This document shows positions 9,488-18,547 of a stretch of 64,000 nucleotides of DNA, in pieces (positions within the stretch are counted from its first letter, which is position 1; each line of letters opens with the position of its first letter). The DNA is taken from positions 45,900-109,899 of the forward strand of contig CATQHX010000018.1 in the NCBI GenBank assembly GCA_958296065.1, given 5' to 3'. Below the pieces are notes generated by a model. That model worked only from the letters and a program-made list of their open reading frames with translations, did not search any database and had not been told where the DNA came from. The position numbers were made by a program, and so were the translations under genes. The DNA comes from Vicinamibacterales bacterium. GTDB lineage: Bacteria > Acidobacteriota > Vicinamibacteria > Vicinamibacterales > UBA8438.

Positions 9488-9880
9488 CTACGGCCGCAGT
9501 TCCTCGAGGTCCAGCGTGTTCGCCTGGTCGATGATCTTGGCGAACGCGCGGGCCACCGCCTCGATGCCGGCCGCCGGCACCAGCTCGGGGATGTCCCAGT
9601 CGGTGTGCTTGTGCTCCGGCGAGCGGATGAGCTGCACCGACGGAGCCTCCTTGTCGATGGCCATCATCTCGCCGGTGGCGCGCCCGTCCATGGCGCCGAT
9701 CAGGGCGGCTCCGCCGTCCTCGGCCCGCTTGGTCGCGCCCTCCCACGAGGCCGAGTTGCCCATCTGGCCCGGCGCCAGGATGGTCTGGATGATCACCGCC
9801 TTGCCGGCGACGTCGCGGCCCACGAAGTCGGCCTCGGTGCCCAGCCCGACGTTTTCCTCCGTGCCCGTCGCCGTTGGGCG
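9488..9880 (-). pseudogene. Remnant of an M28-type metallopeptidase with internal deletion
   Basis: The frame encodes a segment resembling the protease-associated domain of M28 peptidases (EADFVGRDVAGKAVIIQT, then a WEGATKRAEDGGAALIGAMDG helix-turn) and then jumps to what looks like a C-terminal helix (PAAGIEAVARAFAKIIDQAN). The metal-binding and catalytic core expected between them is missing, and no signal peptide or start is visible upstream before the NhaC gene. The family call rests on the protease-associated segment and is tentative. Confidence 0.45.
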
Positions 9881-9944
9881 GTTCCGTGCCGTGCGTGCAG
9901 GCCTGTAACGCGCCGGCCGGCAAGCGGTGGCGTTCGCCGTTCGC

Positions 9945-11681
9945 TCACGCCGTGAAGAACGCGAGCACCGTCCAGCAGACCGCGGCCAGTCCGGCCGCGA
10001 TCGACGCCTGCGGAATCTGCGTCTTCACGTGGTCCATCAGGTCGCAGCCCGTGCAGACCGAGCTGAGCACCGTCGTGTCCGAGATCGGCGAGCACTGGTC
10101 GCCGTAGACGCTCCCGTCCATGACCGAGGCGAAGCAGAGGGTCATGAACAGCTCCGGGTGCGACAGCCCCTGCGCCCCGGCCACCGCCCATGCCAGCGGC
10201 ATCGCCAGGGGGAAGGCCACCGCGTAGGTGCCCCAGCTCGTGCCGGTGGAGAAGGCGATGACCATCGTCATCAGTTGCAGCATCACCGGGAGCAGGAAGT
10301 AAGGCAGGGCGTCGCCGAGCTGCTCCACCAGGAAGACGCCCCCGCCGGTCTGCGTGCTGACGTTGCCGATGGTGATGGCGAGCAGCAGGATGACCGAGCC
10401 GAGCACGACGCCCTTGATGCCGTCGTGGAAGCCGGAGATGAGGTCCTTGAGCGACATGCCCTTGCCCAGCGCCATGCCCGCAGCCAGCAGCAGCGCCGCC
10501 CCGAACGCCCACTGCACGTTCGGGGAGCCGTAGGCGACGAAGGTGCCGATGGCGATGGCGATCAGCACGCCGAGGGGCAGGAAGAACTCCAGGACGTGGG
10601 GCGTGTAGCCGGCCGGAACCTTGCTCGCCTGCAGCTCCTTCGTGCTCAGCGGGTCCGCCCCTTCCGCGTCGAGCCGTCCGGTGGTGCGGGCGCGCTCCAT
10701 GGCCGCGCCGAGCCGCTTGCCCAGGAAGATCGGTTTCTCGATGCTCAGCAGGAACGTGCCCAGGACGGCGAAGATGGCGTAGAAGCAGAACGGCACGCTC
10801 TGGAAGAAGAAGGCGATGCGATCCGCCTCGGTGGCGAGGAAGCCGACCCCCGAGACGAAGATGAACGCCTGCACGTAGCCCGGCCAGGCGTTGAACGCGA
10901 GCTGCGAGGCGATCGGCGAGGCGGTCGAGTCGACGATGTAGGCCAGCTCTTCGTGGCTGACGCGCTGCTTGTCGGCGATCGGCTTGACGGTGGTGCCGAC
11001 CACCACGGTGCTTACGGTCCCGCCCTGGAAGAAGACGATGCCGAGCGACCAGGCCACGAGCTTCGCGCTCTTCGGGCCGCGCACGAACTTCGCGGTCATG
11101 AACTCGGCGAACGCCTGCGCGGCTCCGGTCCGCGACCAGACGCCCATCAGGCCGCCGAGCAGCCAGAGGTAGAGCAGCAGGACCCCGGCCGAGTTCGTCG
11201 ATGCCAGTGACGGGATCATCACCTCGCCGGTGATGTCGTACTTGCCGAGCAGCAGTGCGCCCGAGACGATGCCGGCGGCGAGCGACGTGACCGGCTCGCG
11301 GGTGAGCCAGCAGAGCATGACCGCCACCGCGGCCGGCAGCAGCGACCACCAGCCCCAATGCGCGCGCGCCTCGAGCCGGTAGTAGGCGGTCTGCGTCTGC
11401 CCGTCGCCCAACTCCACCGCCGAGACGAACTCCTCGGTAACCGCCGGCGATTCGCCGGAGGCGGCGAGCGCCGCGGCATCGAGCTGCGCCTGCTCGATGG
11501 GAACCGCCTCGAAGTAGGCGGGGCTGCCCTCGGACAGGTAGTACAGCCGGCCGTCGTCGTCCGTCAGCACGTCCAGCGTGACCCGGTTGATGGACCACGT
11601 TGGAGGGACGCTGGCCCCGGCGATCCAGGAAACGAGAATCGCAAGGGCGAAGACGGTGAACTTCTGGATGCCGGTGGTCAT
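9945..11681 (-). CDS. NhaC-family Na+/H+ antiporter-like transporter
   Basis: This 578-residue membrane protein has about 12 hydrophobic helices. After the first helix (7-25) it has a periplasmic stretch of about 85 residues, then the NhaC-type core with features such as FFQGGTVSTVVVGTTVKPIADK and GTSWGTYAVAFPLAMPLA, and near the end the polar motif SVMDGSVYGDQCSPISDTTVLSS, typical of the NhaC superfamily. It should exchange cations or organic ions for protons or Na+ at the inner membrane; the substrate is not predictable. The long N-terminal loop is unusual for NhaC. It lies 27 bp downstream of a propeller protein gene on the same strand, probably in one operon. Confidence 0.85.
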   Translation of the reverse strand: MTTGIQKFTVFALAILVSWIAGASVPPTWSINRVTLDVLTDDDGRLYYLSEGSPAYFEAVPIEQAQLDAAALAASGESPAVTEEFVSAVELGDGQTQTAYYRLEARAHWGWWSLLPAAVAVMLCWLTREPVTSLAAGIVSGALLLGKYDITGEVMIPSLASTNSAGVLLLYLWLLGGLMGVWSRTGAAQAFAEFMTAKFVRGPKSAKLVAWSLGIVFFQGGTVSTVVVGTTVKPIADKQRVSHEELAYIVDSTASPIASQLAFNAWPGYVQAFIFVSGVGFLATEADRIAFFFQSVPFCFYAIFAVLGTFLLSIEKPIFLGKRLGAAMERARTTGRLDAEGADPLSTKELQASKVPAGYTPHVLEFFLPLGVLIAIAIGTFVAYGSPNVQWAFGAALLLAAGMALGKGMSLKDLISGFHDGIKGVVLGSVILLLAITIGNVSTQTGGGVFLVEQLGDALPYFLLPVMLQLMTMVIAFSTGTSWGTYAVAFPLAMPLAWAVAGAQGLSHPELFMTLCFASVMDGSVYGDQCSPISDTTVLSSVCTGCDLMDHVKTQIPQASIAAGLAAVCWTVLAFFTA

Positions 11682-11708
11682 GGCGTGCCTCGTGCCGGTC
11701 CGCGGGCG

Positions 11709-12725
11709 CTACGGCGCCGGGAAGCGTCCGATGCGCTCGCCGCCGCCGACCCCGCCGACCCAGATCTCGTCGCCGACCTGGATGCCGACGGTGCCCAGAA
11801 TGATGTGATCGTTCGAGGGATAGTGGACGATCTCCTCCTTCGCGAGGCTGTTGGAGATGATCTTCGCCACCCGTGACGTGACCCCGTCGCACGCGCCCTG
11901 GCCGAGACAGGCGAAGATGGAGTCGGGTCCGCTTCCCGCGTGGCCGGCCGCCAGCAGCGTGCCGTCGGGCGCCCAGTGGACGTTGTCGATGTGAAAGCCG
12001 ACATCGACCGAGTCGACCACCACCGGCGTCTGTCCGCGGGACAGGCGGATCAGAGACTGCGTGCCCCAGCCGCCGATGTAGAGCCAGCGGCCGTCGGGCG
12101 ACGCTTCGATGCCGTTAGGGCCCGCGGTTGCGCTGCCCGGTACCTCCGTCCACCCCGCACCCGGGCGCCACTCCCACAGCTCGCCGGTCGAGCGTTGGAA
12201 GTTGGTGGCGACGAAGGCGCCGTCCGGGAGCGCCGCGACCGAGTTCAGGCCGACGCCCGCGGGCGCCACCGCGCAGCCGACCCAGGCGGCGGCCGGCACT
12301 TCGCCGCGCGCGTCGATCTCGAAGACCTCCACCGACTCGCGGGCGCCGTGGCGCACCACGTACAGCGTGTGCACGCCGTCGTCACCGGGCCGCAGGCCGA
12401 GGCCGTGCGGCCGGAATCCGGTGGTGTCCGGACCGGGGCAGGCGCCGTACAGGGAGGTGTCGTGCCGCGGCGCCGAGGTCGCGAGGGGGAAGATCCGCCG
12501 CGATGTGTGGTCGCGGGCATCGGTTGCATACAAGTGGCCGTCGTCGGTCATGCTCGAGACGATGACCCAGGGAGAGTTCGGCACGGCGGCCAGATCCTCC
12601 GGATTCACCGGTCCGCAGACGAACTCGACATCACCGTCCGGATCGCACTGCGCCGCGCCGGCGGCCGGAATCGCCAGCAGGCCGGCGAGCGTCAACAAGG
12701 ACACCAACGACATGCGCCCCCTCAT
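11709..12725 (-). CDS. Secreted SMP-30/strictosidine-synthase-like beta-propeller protein
   Basis: The start is placed at ATG 12725 (MRGRMSLVSLLTLAGLL), giving a signal peptide cleaved after AAGAAQ; a much longer frame upstream is not credible. The 338-residue product has repeated blade-like motifs (FRPHGLGLRPGDDG, GLNSVAALPDGAFVATN, PNGIEASPDGRWLYIGG, DNVHWAPDGTLLAAG). These match calcium-dependent six-blade propellers such as SMP-30, paraoxonase and strictosidine synthase, which are lactonases or arylesterases. Several Cys residues suggest disulfides outside the cytoplasm. It is followed by the NhaC-like transporter on the same strand. Substrate unknown. Confidence 0.72.
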   Translation of the reverse strand: MRGRMSLVSLLTLAGLLAIPAAGAAQCDPDGDVEFVCGPVNPEDLAAVPNSPWVIVSSMTDDGHLYATDARDHTSRRIFPLATSAPRHDTSLYGACPGPDTTGFRPHGLGLRPGDDGVHTLYVVRHGARESVEVFEIDARGEVPAAAWVGCAVAPAGVGLNSVAALPDGAFVATNFQRSTGELWEWRPGAGWTEVPGSATAGPNGIEASPDGRWLYIGGWGTQSLIRLSRGQTPVVVDSVDVGFHIDNVHWAPDGTLLAAGHAGSGPDSIFACLGQGACDGVTSRVAKIISNSLAKEEIVHYPSNDHIILGTVGIQVGDEIWVGGVGGGERIGRFPAP

Positions 12726-12985
12726 GAGTCCTCCTCTCGCGGGCCGTGAACCCAAGCCCGCCGCGATTATGTCACGCGGTCGGAATAGCGTCTGCCCGCA
12801 GAAACAGGCAGACATGTGCTGCGGCCTCTCGCGCCGGAGGGATTGCGCCCGCGCCGCGGAAAGGCGATGATCGGCGGCAAGTGTCATTCCGGCGGAGTGA
12901 CGAACGGTTACGTGGCGGTCGCGGACTTGCCCCGAGCAGGTACCGTCGAGCCGCCGAACGCGCGAGAACGCCGAGGATGCAGACG

Positions 12986-15388
12986 ATGCGACAACTTCCC
13001 GCAAGGACGTTCGAAGGTTTCGGTGCCAGGTTCGGACATCGGGGGCCCGGTGCCAGGCTCGGACACCTGGCCCGGTTCGCCCTGATCGCGCTGGTGGCCG
13101 CTGCCGCCGGCTGCGCCGCCGGTGAATCGGGAGCGCCCGCCTCGCTCGACGAGCTCGCGCAGGGCGTGTTGGCCACCATCGACGGGGAGCTGGCGGTTCC
13201 CGGTCTGCGGGAGCCGGTCGAGGTGATCCGCGACGAGTGGGGCGTGCCGCACATCTACGCGCAGAACGACGACGACCTGTTCTTCGCGCAGGGCTACGTC
13301 ATGGCCCAGGATCGGCTGTGGCAGATGGAGATGTGGCGCCGCTGGCGCGAAGGGCGGTTGGCCGAGATCTTCGGGCCCGAGGCGCTCGACTACGACCGCC
13401 GCACGCGGCTGATGATGTTCCGCGGGCCGTGGGACGAGACCGAGTGGACCAGCTATCACCCCGACGCGCAGCGGCTGTTCACCGCGCACGCCAACGGGGT
13501 CAACGCCTTCGTCGAGCAGAACCGCGACAACCTGCCGGTGGAGTTCCAGCTCACCGGCGTCGAGCCGTTGCCATGGACGGCGGAGACGGCGTTGCTGCGC
13601 TGGGCGGCTCTCGGCGTGCCGAGCGTGCGGGGCCACGCCATCCACGAGATGCAGCTCGCCCTCGACGTCGCCCGCTACGGCGCGGAGGAAGCGAACCGGC
13701 GCTTCGCCCCGGACCCCTGGGACGACCTGGAGGTGCCGGAGGGCCTCGACGTCAGCATCATCACCGAAGAGATCCTCGATGCGATGCGCGCCGGGGACGG
13801 CGATCCATTCGTCACAGGACGTCTCCCGGCGCTGGAGATCGTCGAGCCGTACGCTGCGCTCGTGGGGGCGCCGGGGCTGCAGACGCGGCAGGTCTCGCCG
13901 CGGCCGATCGCCACCGAGGGAAGCAACAACTGGGTGCTGACCGGCGCGCGCTCGCCGAGCGGGGTGCCCATCCTCGCCAACGATCCGCACCGGCGCATCG
14001 AGATGCCCGCCCTGCGCTACTTCGTGCACCTGGTGGCTCCCGGCTGGAACGTGATCGGCGGCGGCGAGCCGCCCTTCGCCGGCGTCGACGCCGGCAGCAA
14101 CGAGCACATGGCGTGGGGCTTCACCTTTGCCGGCACGGACATGGTCGACGTCTACGTCGAGGAGCTGCATCCGGAGGACCCGAACCTGGTGCGCTGGCAG
14201 GACGGCTGGGAGCCGCTGCGGGTCATCGAGGAGGAGATCCCGGTCAAGGGCCAGGAGTCCGAGCCGGTGGTGCTGAAGTTCAGCCGGCACGGGCCCGTCT
14301 TCTACGAGGATCTGGAGAACCGCGTCGCCTACGCGGTGCGCTCCGTCGTGCAGGAGCCGGGCACGGCCGCCTACAAGGGGAGCTTCCAGCTCGCGCAGGC
14401 GGAGAGCTGCGCCGATTTCTTCGAGCGCGCGATGCACTGGCTCGTGCCGACCCACAGCCTCGTCTGCGGCGACGCGGACGGCAACATCGCCCTGCAGGTG
14501 ACCGGGCTGACGCCCGACCGCGACGGCTGGAACGGGCGGCTGCCGGTGCCCGGCAACGGCGACTACGAGTGGCGCGGGTTCCGCACCGACCTGCCGCGGG
14601 AGTTCAACCCGGAGCGCGGCTACGTGGCGACCGCCAACAACAACGTCCACCCGCCCGGCTACGAGGGGCGGCCGGTCTTCTACCACACGTCGCGCGGCGT
14701 CGAGACGTCGCGGATCGCCCGTCTGCACCAGATCTTCGGCACCGGCGAGGTGCTCTCGGTGGACGACCACAAGCGGATCCAGCACGACGCCCGGCTGCTA
14801 GCGGCCGAGCGGGACATCCCGGCCTTCCAGGGCTGGACGTCGGATGACCCGGACGTGGAATGGGCGCGCGGTCTGATTGCCGAGTGGGACGCCACGGTTT
14901 CGCGGGAGAGCACCGCGGGCGCCCTGTACGTGCGCTGGAACGCCGAGGTCGACGATCCCGTGCGGGACCCGGATACGGCTGAGGCCGACCGCCGGGATCT
15001 GATCGAAGCGGGACTGACCGCGGCGATCGGGCGACTCACCGAGGAGCTCGGCCCCGACCGGGCCGAGTGGCGGCACGGCCGGGTGCACGCCAGCGAGCTG
15101 CCGCACATGCTGGCGTCTGCGTTCGCCCTGCCGGCCGTGGAGCGTCCCGGCGGCTTCGGTTCCGTCAACGCCACCGGCGCCAACTTCCGGCGCATCATCG
15201 ATCTCGCGGACCCGGACCGCTCGGTGGCCAGCAACGCCCCCGGGCAGTCGGCCCAGCCCGGGAGCCCGTACTACGGCAACCTGGCCGAGAATCTGGGCAA
15301 CGGCGAGTACTTCCCGCTGCTGTACACGCGGGGGGCGGTGGAGGAGCGGGCCGCGCATCGGCTGACGCTGCAGCCGGCGGGCGAGTGA
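12986..15388 (+). CDS. Penicillin acylase-family Ntn hydrolase, lipoprotein
   Basis: The start is ATG 12986, nine bases after GAGG (12973-12976). The 800-residue product has a lipobox (AAAGC, Cys43), an alpha-chain region (DEWGVPHIYAQNDDDLFFAQGYVMAQDRLWQME), a spacer, and the beta-chain beginning with the catalytic Ser313 in EGSNNWVLTGARS. These proteins self-cleave before the Ser, which becomes the N-terminal nucleophile and hydrolyses amide bonds of beta-lactams, acyl-homoserine lactones or other N-acyl compounds. Lipidation would anchor the enzyme to a membrane. Length and motifs look complete. A direct repeat at 13021-13065 lies in the N-terminal leader. Actual substrate cannot be told. 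Confidence 0.92.
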   Translation: MRQLPARTFEGFGARFGHRGPGARLGHLARFALIALVAAAAGCAAGESGAPASLDELAQGVLATIDGELAVPGLREPVEVIRDEWGVPHIYAQNDDDLFFAQGYVMAQDRLWQMEMWRRWREGRLAEIFGPEALDYDRRTRLMMFRGPWDETEWTSYHPDAQRLFTAHANGVNAFVEQNRDNLPVEFQLTGVEPLPWTAETALLRWAALGVPSVRGHAIHEMQLALDVARYGAEEANRRFAPDPWDDLEVPEGLDVSIITEEILDAMRAGDGDPFVTGRLPALEIVEPYAALVGAPGLQTRQVSPRPIATEGSNNWVLTGARSPSGVPILANDPHRRIEMPALRYFVHLVAPGWNVIGGGEPPFAGVDAGSNEHMAWGFTFAGTDMVDVYVEELHPEDPNLVRWQDGWEPLRVIEEEIPVKGQESEPVVLKFSRHGPVFYEDLENRVAYAVRSVVQEPGTAAYKGSFQLAQAESCADFFERAMHWLVPTHSLVCGDADGNIALQVTGLTPDRDGWNGRLPVPGNGDYEWRGFRTDLPREFNPERGYVATANNNVHPPGYEGRPVFYHTSRGVETSRIARLHQIFGTGEVLSVDDHKRIQHDARLLAAERDIPAFQGWTSDDPDVEWARGLIAEWDATVSRESTAGALYVRWNAEVDDPVRDPDTAEADRRDLIEAGLTAAIGRLTEELGPDRAEWRHGRVHASELPHMLASAFALPAVERPGGFGSVNATGANFRRIIDLADPDRSVASNAPGQSAQPGSPYYGNLAENLGNGEYFPLLYTRGAVEERAAHRLTLQPAGE
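13021..13065 (+). repeat. Direct 18-bp repeat in the penicillin acylase leader
   Basis: Bases 13021-13038 and 13048-13065 share 17 of 18 positions (CGGTGCCAGGYTCGGACA), 9 bp apart. They encode GARFGH and GARLGH ahead of the lipoprotein signal. The second copy, with CCTGG following, can fold into a small hairpin. Confidence 0.6.
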
Positions 15389-15517
15389 GCCGCCGCGCCA
15401 CGGCGCCCCATGCGAGCGATGCCGCCGCCGGGCGGCTCAGCCACACCGGCGCCGTTCGGCAGCACGGCAGATGACAGGTAGCCGCGGCTTTCCGCCTCCG
15501 GCGGGGAGGGCAGAGTC

Positions 15518-17167
15518 ATGCGCACGCACTTCGGACGAACCGCCGCCGTCGTCCTGGTTCTGGCGGCGGTCGCCGGATTCGGGCCGCAGAGCCCCGGGCG
15601 CGCGGCCGCCGTGTTCGTTCTGGAAGAGGCGACCATCTCCGACATCGAGGCGGCGTTCGAGGCGGGCGCCCTCTCGTGCCCGGCGCTCGTGCAGATGTAT
15701 CTCGACCGCATCGCCGCGTACGACGATGACGGCCCCCTGCTGAACAGCGTCATCACCGTGAACCCCCGGGCGCTGGAGGTCGCCCGGGAGCTCGAGACCG
15801 AGCGGGTCGAGCGCGGGCCGCGGGGTCCGCTGCACTGCATCCCCGTCCTTCTCAAGGACAACATCGACACTGCGGACATGCCGACGACCAACGGGACGGT
15901 CATCCTGCGCGACGCCATGGTCCCCGACGACGCCTACGTCACGCGGGCGCTGCGCGAGGCGGGCGCGATCATCCTGGGCAAGGCGTCGCTGGGAGAGTTC
16001 GCCGGCGGCAACAGCTACAACTCCGTCGACGGCCGGACCGTCAATCCCTACCACCCGCTGCGCAGCGCGGGCGGGTCGAGCAGCGGCTCGGCGGTCGCCG
16101 TGGCGGCGAATCTCGCCGTGTTCTCGGTCGGATCCGACACCAGCACCTCGGTGCGCGGTCCCGCCTCGTTCACCGGCATCGTCGGCCTGCGGCCCACCAC
16201 CGGGCTGATCAGCCGCGACGGCATCGCGCCGAAGAACCTCAACTTCGACACCGCCGGTCCGATGGCGCGGACGGTGACGGACACGGCGATTCTGCTGACG
16301 GCCATCGCCGGTCCCGACCAGGCCGATCCCGACGGGCTGAGCCTGGAGGTCTTCGCGGCGCATCCCGCGGGCGAAGCCGCCGCACGCCTCGACTACACGC
16401 GGTTCCTGGAGCGCGGGACGCTGCGGGGCGCCCGGCTGGGCGTGGCGCGGGACTACTTCGGCGGCGATCCGGAGGTCGACGCGTTGGCCGAGGCCGCCAT
16501 CGACGCGATGCGCGAACTGGGAGCGGTGATCGTCGATCCGGTGACGTTCGACGGTTCTTTCGTGGACGGGGTGCGGAGGATCGCCGACTACCGGTTCAGA
16601 GCGGATTGGGAGGCGTATTTGCTGACGCTGGGGCCCGACGTGCCGCAAACGGTCGACGAGTTCCTCGAGATCTACTACACCGAGGTGGCGGCGTCGCCGC
16701 TGCCGGCGGAGGCGTCCGTGCTGGACCTTCTGGAGCGGGCGAGCGCCACGGCGACCGACGATCCCGTCTACGTCGATCTCGTCGAGAACGTACTGCCGCG
16801 CAACACGCGCCTCAAGCTCGACGTGTTCGACGCCCACGACCTGGACGCGCTGGTCTTTCCGTACAACCCGAGCTTCGCGCCGCCGGCCCGGGACCCGACC
16901 TTCACGGCGGACGATCCCACGTACGTGTCGGCTCGTGGACTGCGCAGCCCGTCCACGCTGGCCGGTTACAGCTCGATCGGTTTCCCGAGCATCGTCGTGC
17001 CGATGGGCTTCGGGTCGCAGGGGCTGCCGATGAACGTCGGGTTTCTCGGCCGGCCGTACGATGAAGGCAGGCTGATCGGATACGCGTACGACTTCGAGCA
17101 GGCGACCCTGGCGCGCCGGCCGCCGCCGCTCGCGCCGCCACTGGCCGGTGACGTGATCGAGTACTGA
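15518..17167 (+). CDS. Secreted amidase-signature family hydrolase
   Basis: This 549-residue protein has a signal peptide (about 1-30) and the amidase-signature fold with its Ser-cisSer-Lys triad: Lys113 (LLKDNID), cis-Ser188 in GGSSSGSA, and nucleophile Ser211 in DTSTSVRGPAS. AS enzymes hydrolyse amides; secreted members in Acidobacteria and Planctomycetes are common but poorly characterised. It follows the penicillin acylase gene after 129 bp on the same strand, so both may act on extracytoplasmic N-acyl compounds. A paralogue with the same layout lies at 46090-47709. It is not the GatA subunit, because of the signal peptide and lack of gatB/gatC. Confidence 0.92.
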   Translation: MRTHFGRTAAVVLVLAAVAGFGPQSPGRAAAVFVLEEATISDIEAAFEAGALSCPALVQMYLDRIAAYDDDGPLLNSVITVNPRALEVARELETERVERGPRGPLHCIPVLLKDNIDTADMPTTNGTVILRDAMVPDDAYVTRALREAGAIILGKASLGEFAGGNSYNSVDGRTVNPYHPLRSAGGSSSGSAVAVAANLAVFSVGSDTSTSVRGPASFTGIVGLRPTTGLISRDGIAPKNLNFDTAGPMARTVTDTAILLTAIAGPDQADPDGLSLEVFAAHPAGEAAARLDYTRFLERGTLRGARLGVARDYFGGDPEVDALAEAAIDAMRELGAVIVDPVTFDGSFVDGVRRIADYRFRADWEAYLLTLGPDVPQTVDEFLEIYYTEVAASPLPAEASVLDLLERASATATDDPVYVDLVENVLPRNTRLKLDVFDAHDLDALVFPYNPSFAPPARDPTFTADDPTYVSARGLRSPSTLAGYSSIGFPSIVVPMGFGSQGLPMNVGFLGRPYDEGRLIGYAYDFEQATLARRPPPLAPPLAGDVIEY

Positions 17168-17263
17168 TGCCGCGGAAGCGCTCGGGCTCGGCAGCCGCGC
17201 CGCCGTCGGGCGATGCGGCGAACGCTCCGCGGGAAACGCCAATCCGATGCTCCACCGACCTCT

Positions 17264-17269
17264 TATAAT
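17264..17269 (+). promoter_or_regulatory. Candidate -10 box TATAAT
   Basis: A perfect TATAAT lies 61 bp before ATG 17331 in a region otherwise of high GC. No good -35 box is visible at 16-18 bp upstream, so the promoter is tentative. Confidence 0.4.
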
Positions 17270-17330
17270 GCGGCAACCCACATCGATACGCGCGAAACGG
17301 GATTCGATCCCATGCATCGAGGAGCTTGCG

Positions 17331-18374
17331 ATGAGTAACCGAAGATGCGCCGTGGTTCTGATGATTCTGCTGGCGTTCACGCTGGGGTCGATGGCGCCTG
17401 CCGCGGCCCAGTCCGAGTTCGAGCCGCCGCGGCTCGCCGACGGCAGGCCGGACCTGCAGGGGGTCTGGGACTTCCGCACGCTGACGCCGCTGCAGCGACC
17501 GGAGGATCGCGCCGAACAGGCGCAGTTGACGCCGGAGGAAGCGGCGGAGATTGAGGCGGCGGCCGTCCAGCGCGCCATCGAGGCGGACCGGCCGAGCGAG
17601 ATTCGCACCGAGCCGCTGCCGGTCGGCGGCAACGTCGGCGGCTACAACAACTTCTGGTTCGATCGCGGGGCCGGTGTCGTGGACGACCACCGCACGTCGC
17701 TGATCGTCGATCCCCCGAACGGGCGGGTCCCCGATCCGCAGCCGGCGGCGAAACAGCAGGAAACGACCACCGACGACACGGCGCCGCCGGACCGTCCGGT
17801 GCGCTTCCGGGTTGGCGGCATCGGGACCCACGGTCCCGAGGATCGCGGACTCGCCGAGCGCTGCCTGCTCGGGTTCAATACGGGCCCGCCTATCGTTCCG
17901 GGCGGCTACAACCAGAACATGCAGCTCTTCCAGACCCCCGATCACGTGGTCATCCTCAACGAGATGGTCCACGACGCGCGCATCGTGCCGCTCGACGGGC
18001 GGGACTCGCTGCCCGGGGGCATGCGCCAGTGGATGGGTAGCTCGCGCGGCCACTGGGAGGGCGACGTCCTGGTGGTTGAGACGACGAACTTCACCGACCA
18101 GACCGCGAGCTTCGCGCCGTCGGTGCGTTCGGCGGTTGGCAGCGGTACGACCCTGCACCTGACGGAGCGGTTCCAGCGGGTGGACGAGGACACGCTGCTC
18201 TACGAGTTCACCGTCGACGACCCGACCAGCTTCACGCGGCCGTTCACGGCGGCGATTCCGATGAAGGCCGGTGCGGCGCCGCTGTTCGAGTACGCGTGTC
18301 ACGAAGGGAACTACGGGATGCTGAACCTGCTGTCCGGCGCCCGCGCCCAGGAGCGGGAAGCGTCCGAGCAATAG
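17331..18374 (+). CDS. Secreted protein of an uncharacterised paralogous family (copy 1 of 3)
   Basis: Starting at ATG 17331 gives a 347-residue protein with a signal peptide (cleaved after APAAAQ). The mature part has the conserved blocks of this family: GRPDLQGVWDF, GGYNNFWFD, RTSLIVDPPNGR, an ERC motif, QTPDHVVILNEMVHDARIVPLDGR, GHWEGDVLVVETTN and FEYACHEGNYGMLNLL. Two paralogues occur here, at 23288-24304 and 53201-54220. I know no function for the family. The strict conservation of polar residues and the two conserved Cys (ERC and YACHEGN) suggest an enzyme or ligand-binding protein outside the cytoplasm. It lies between an amidase and a tannase-like gene. Confidence 0.75.
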   Translation: MSNRRCAVVLMILLAFTLGSMAPAAAQSEFEPPRLADGRPDLQGVWDFRTLTPLQRPEDRAEQAQLTPEEAAEIEAAAVQRAIEADRPSEIRTEPLPVGGNVGGYNNFWFDRGAGVVDDHRTSLIVDPPNGRVPDPQPAAKQQETTTDDTAPPDRPVRFRVGGIGTHGPEDRGLAERCLLGFNTGPPIVPGGYNQNMQLFQTPDHVVILNEMVHDARIVPLDGRDSLPGGMRQWMGSSRGHWEGDVLVVETTNFTDQTASFAPSVRSAVGSGTTLHLTERFQRVDEDTLLYEFTVDDPTSFTRPFTAAIPMKAGAAPLFEYACHEGNYGMLNLLSGARAQEREASEQ

Positions 18375-18547
18375 GCGAGTCAGGTTCCGGTTCCGGGCTC
18401 GTCGGTCGGCGAGGCGGTCGACGGGCGGGCCCGGGCGGTCCTTGCCGGCGCCGGGTGCGGATGCCGAGAGGATCGATGAACGTCCTGATCGGAACCGGGT
18501 GCGCGTGGTGCGCCCGTAGTGGCCATGGCGTGGCCAAGGGAGGCTAC

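Noticed and set aside
15518..17167. GatA subunit of the tRNA amidotransferase
   Set aside because: The protein has a signal peptide, and there is no gatB or gatC nearby, so it is a secreted amidase.
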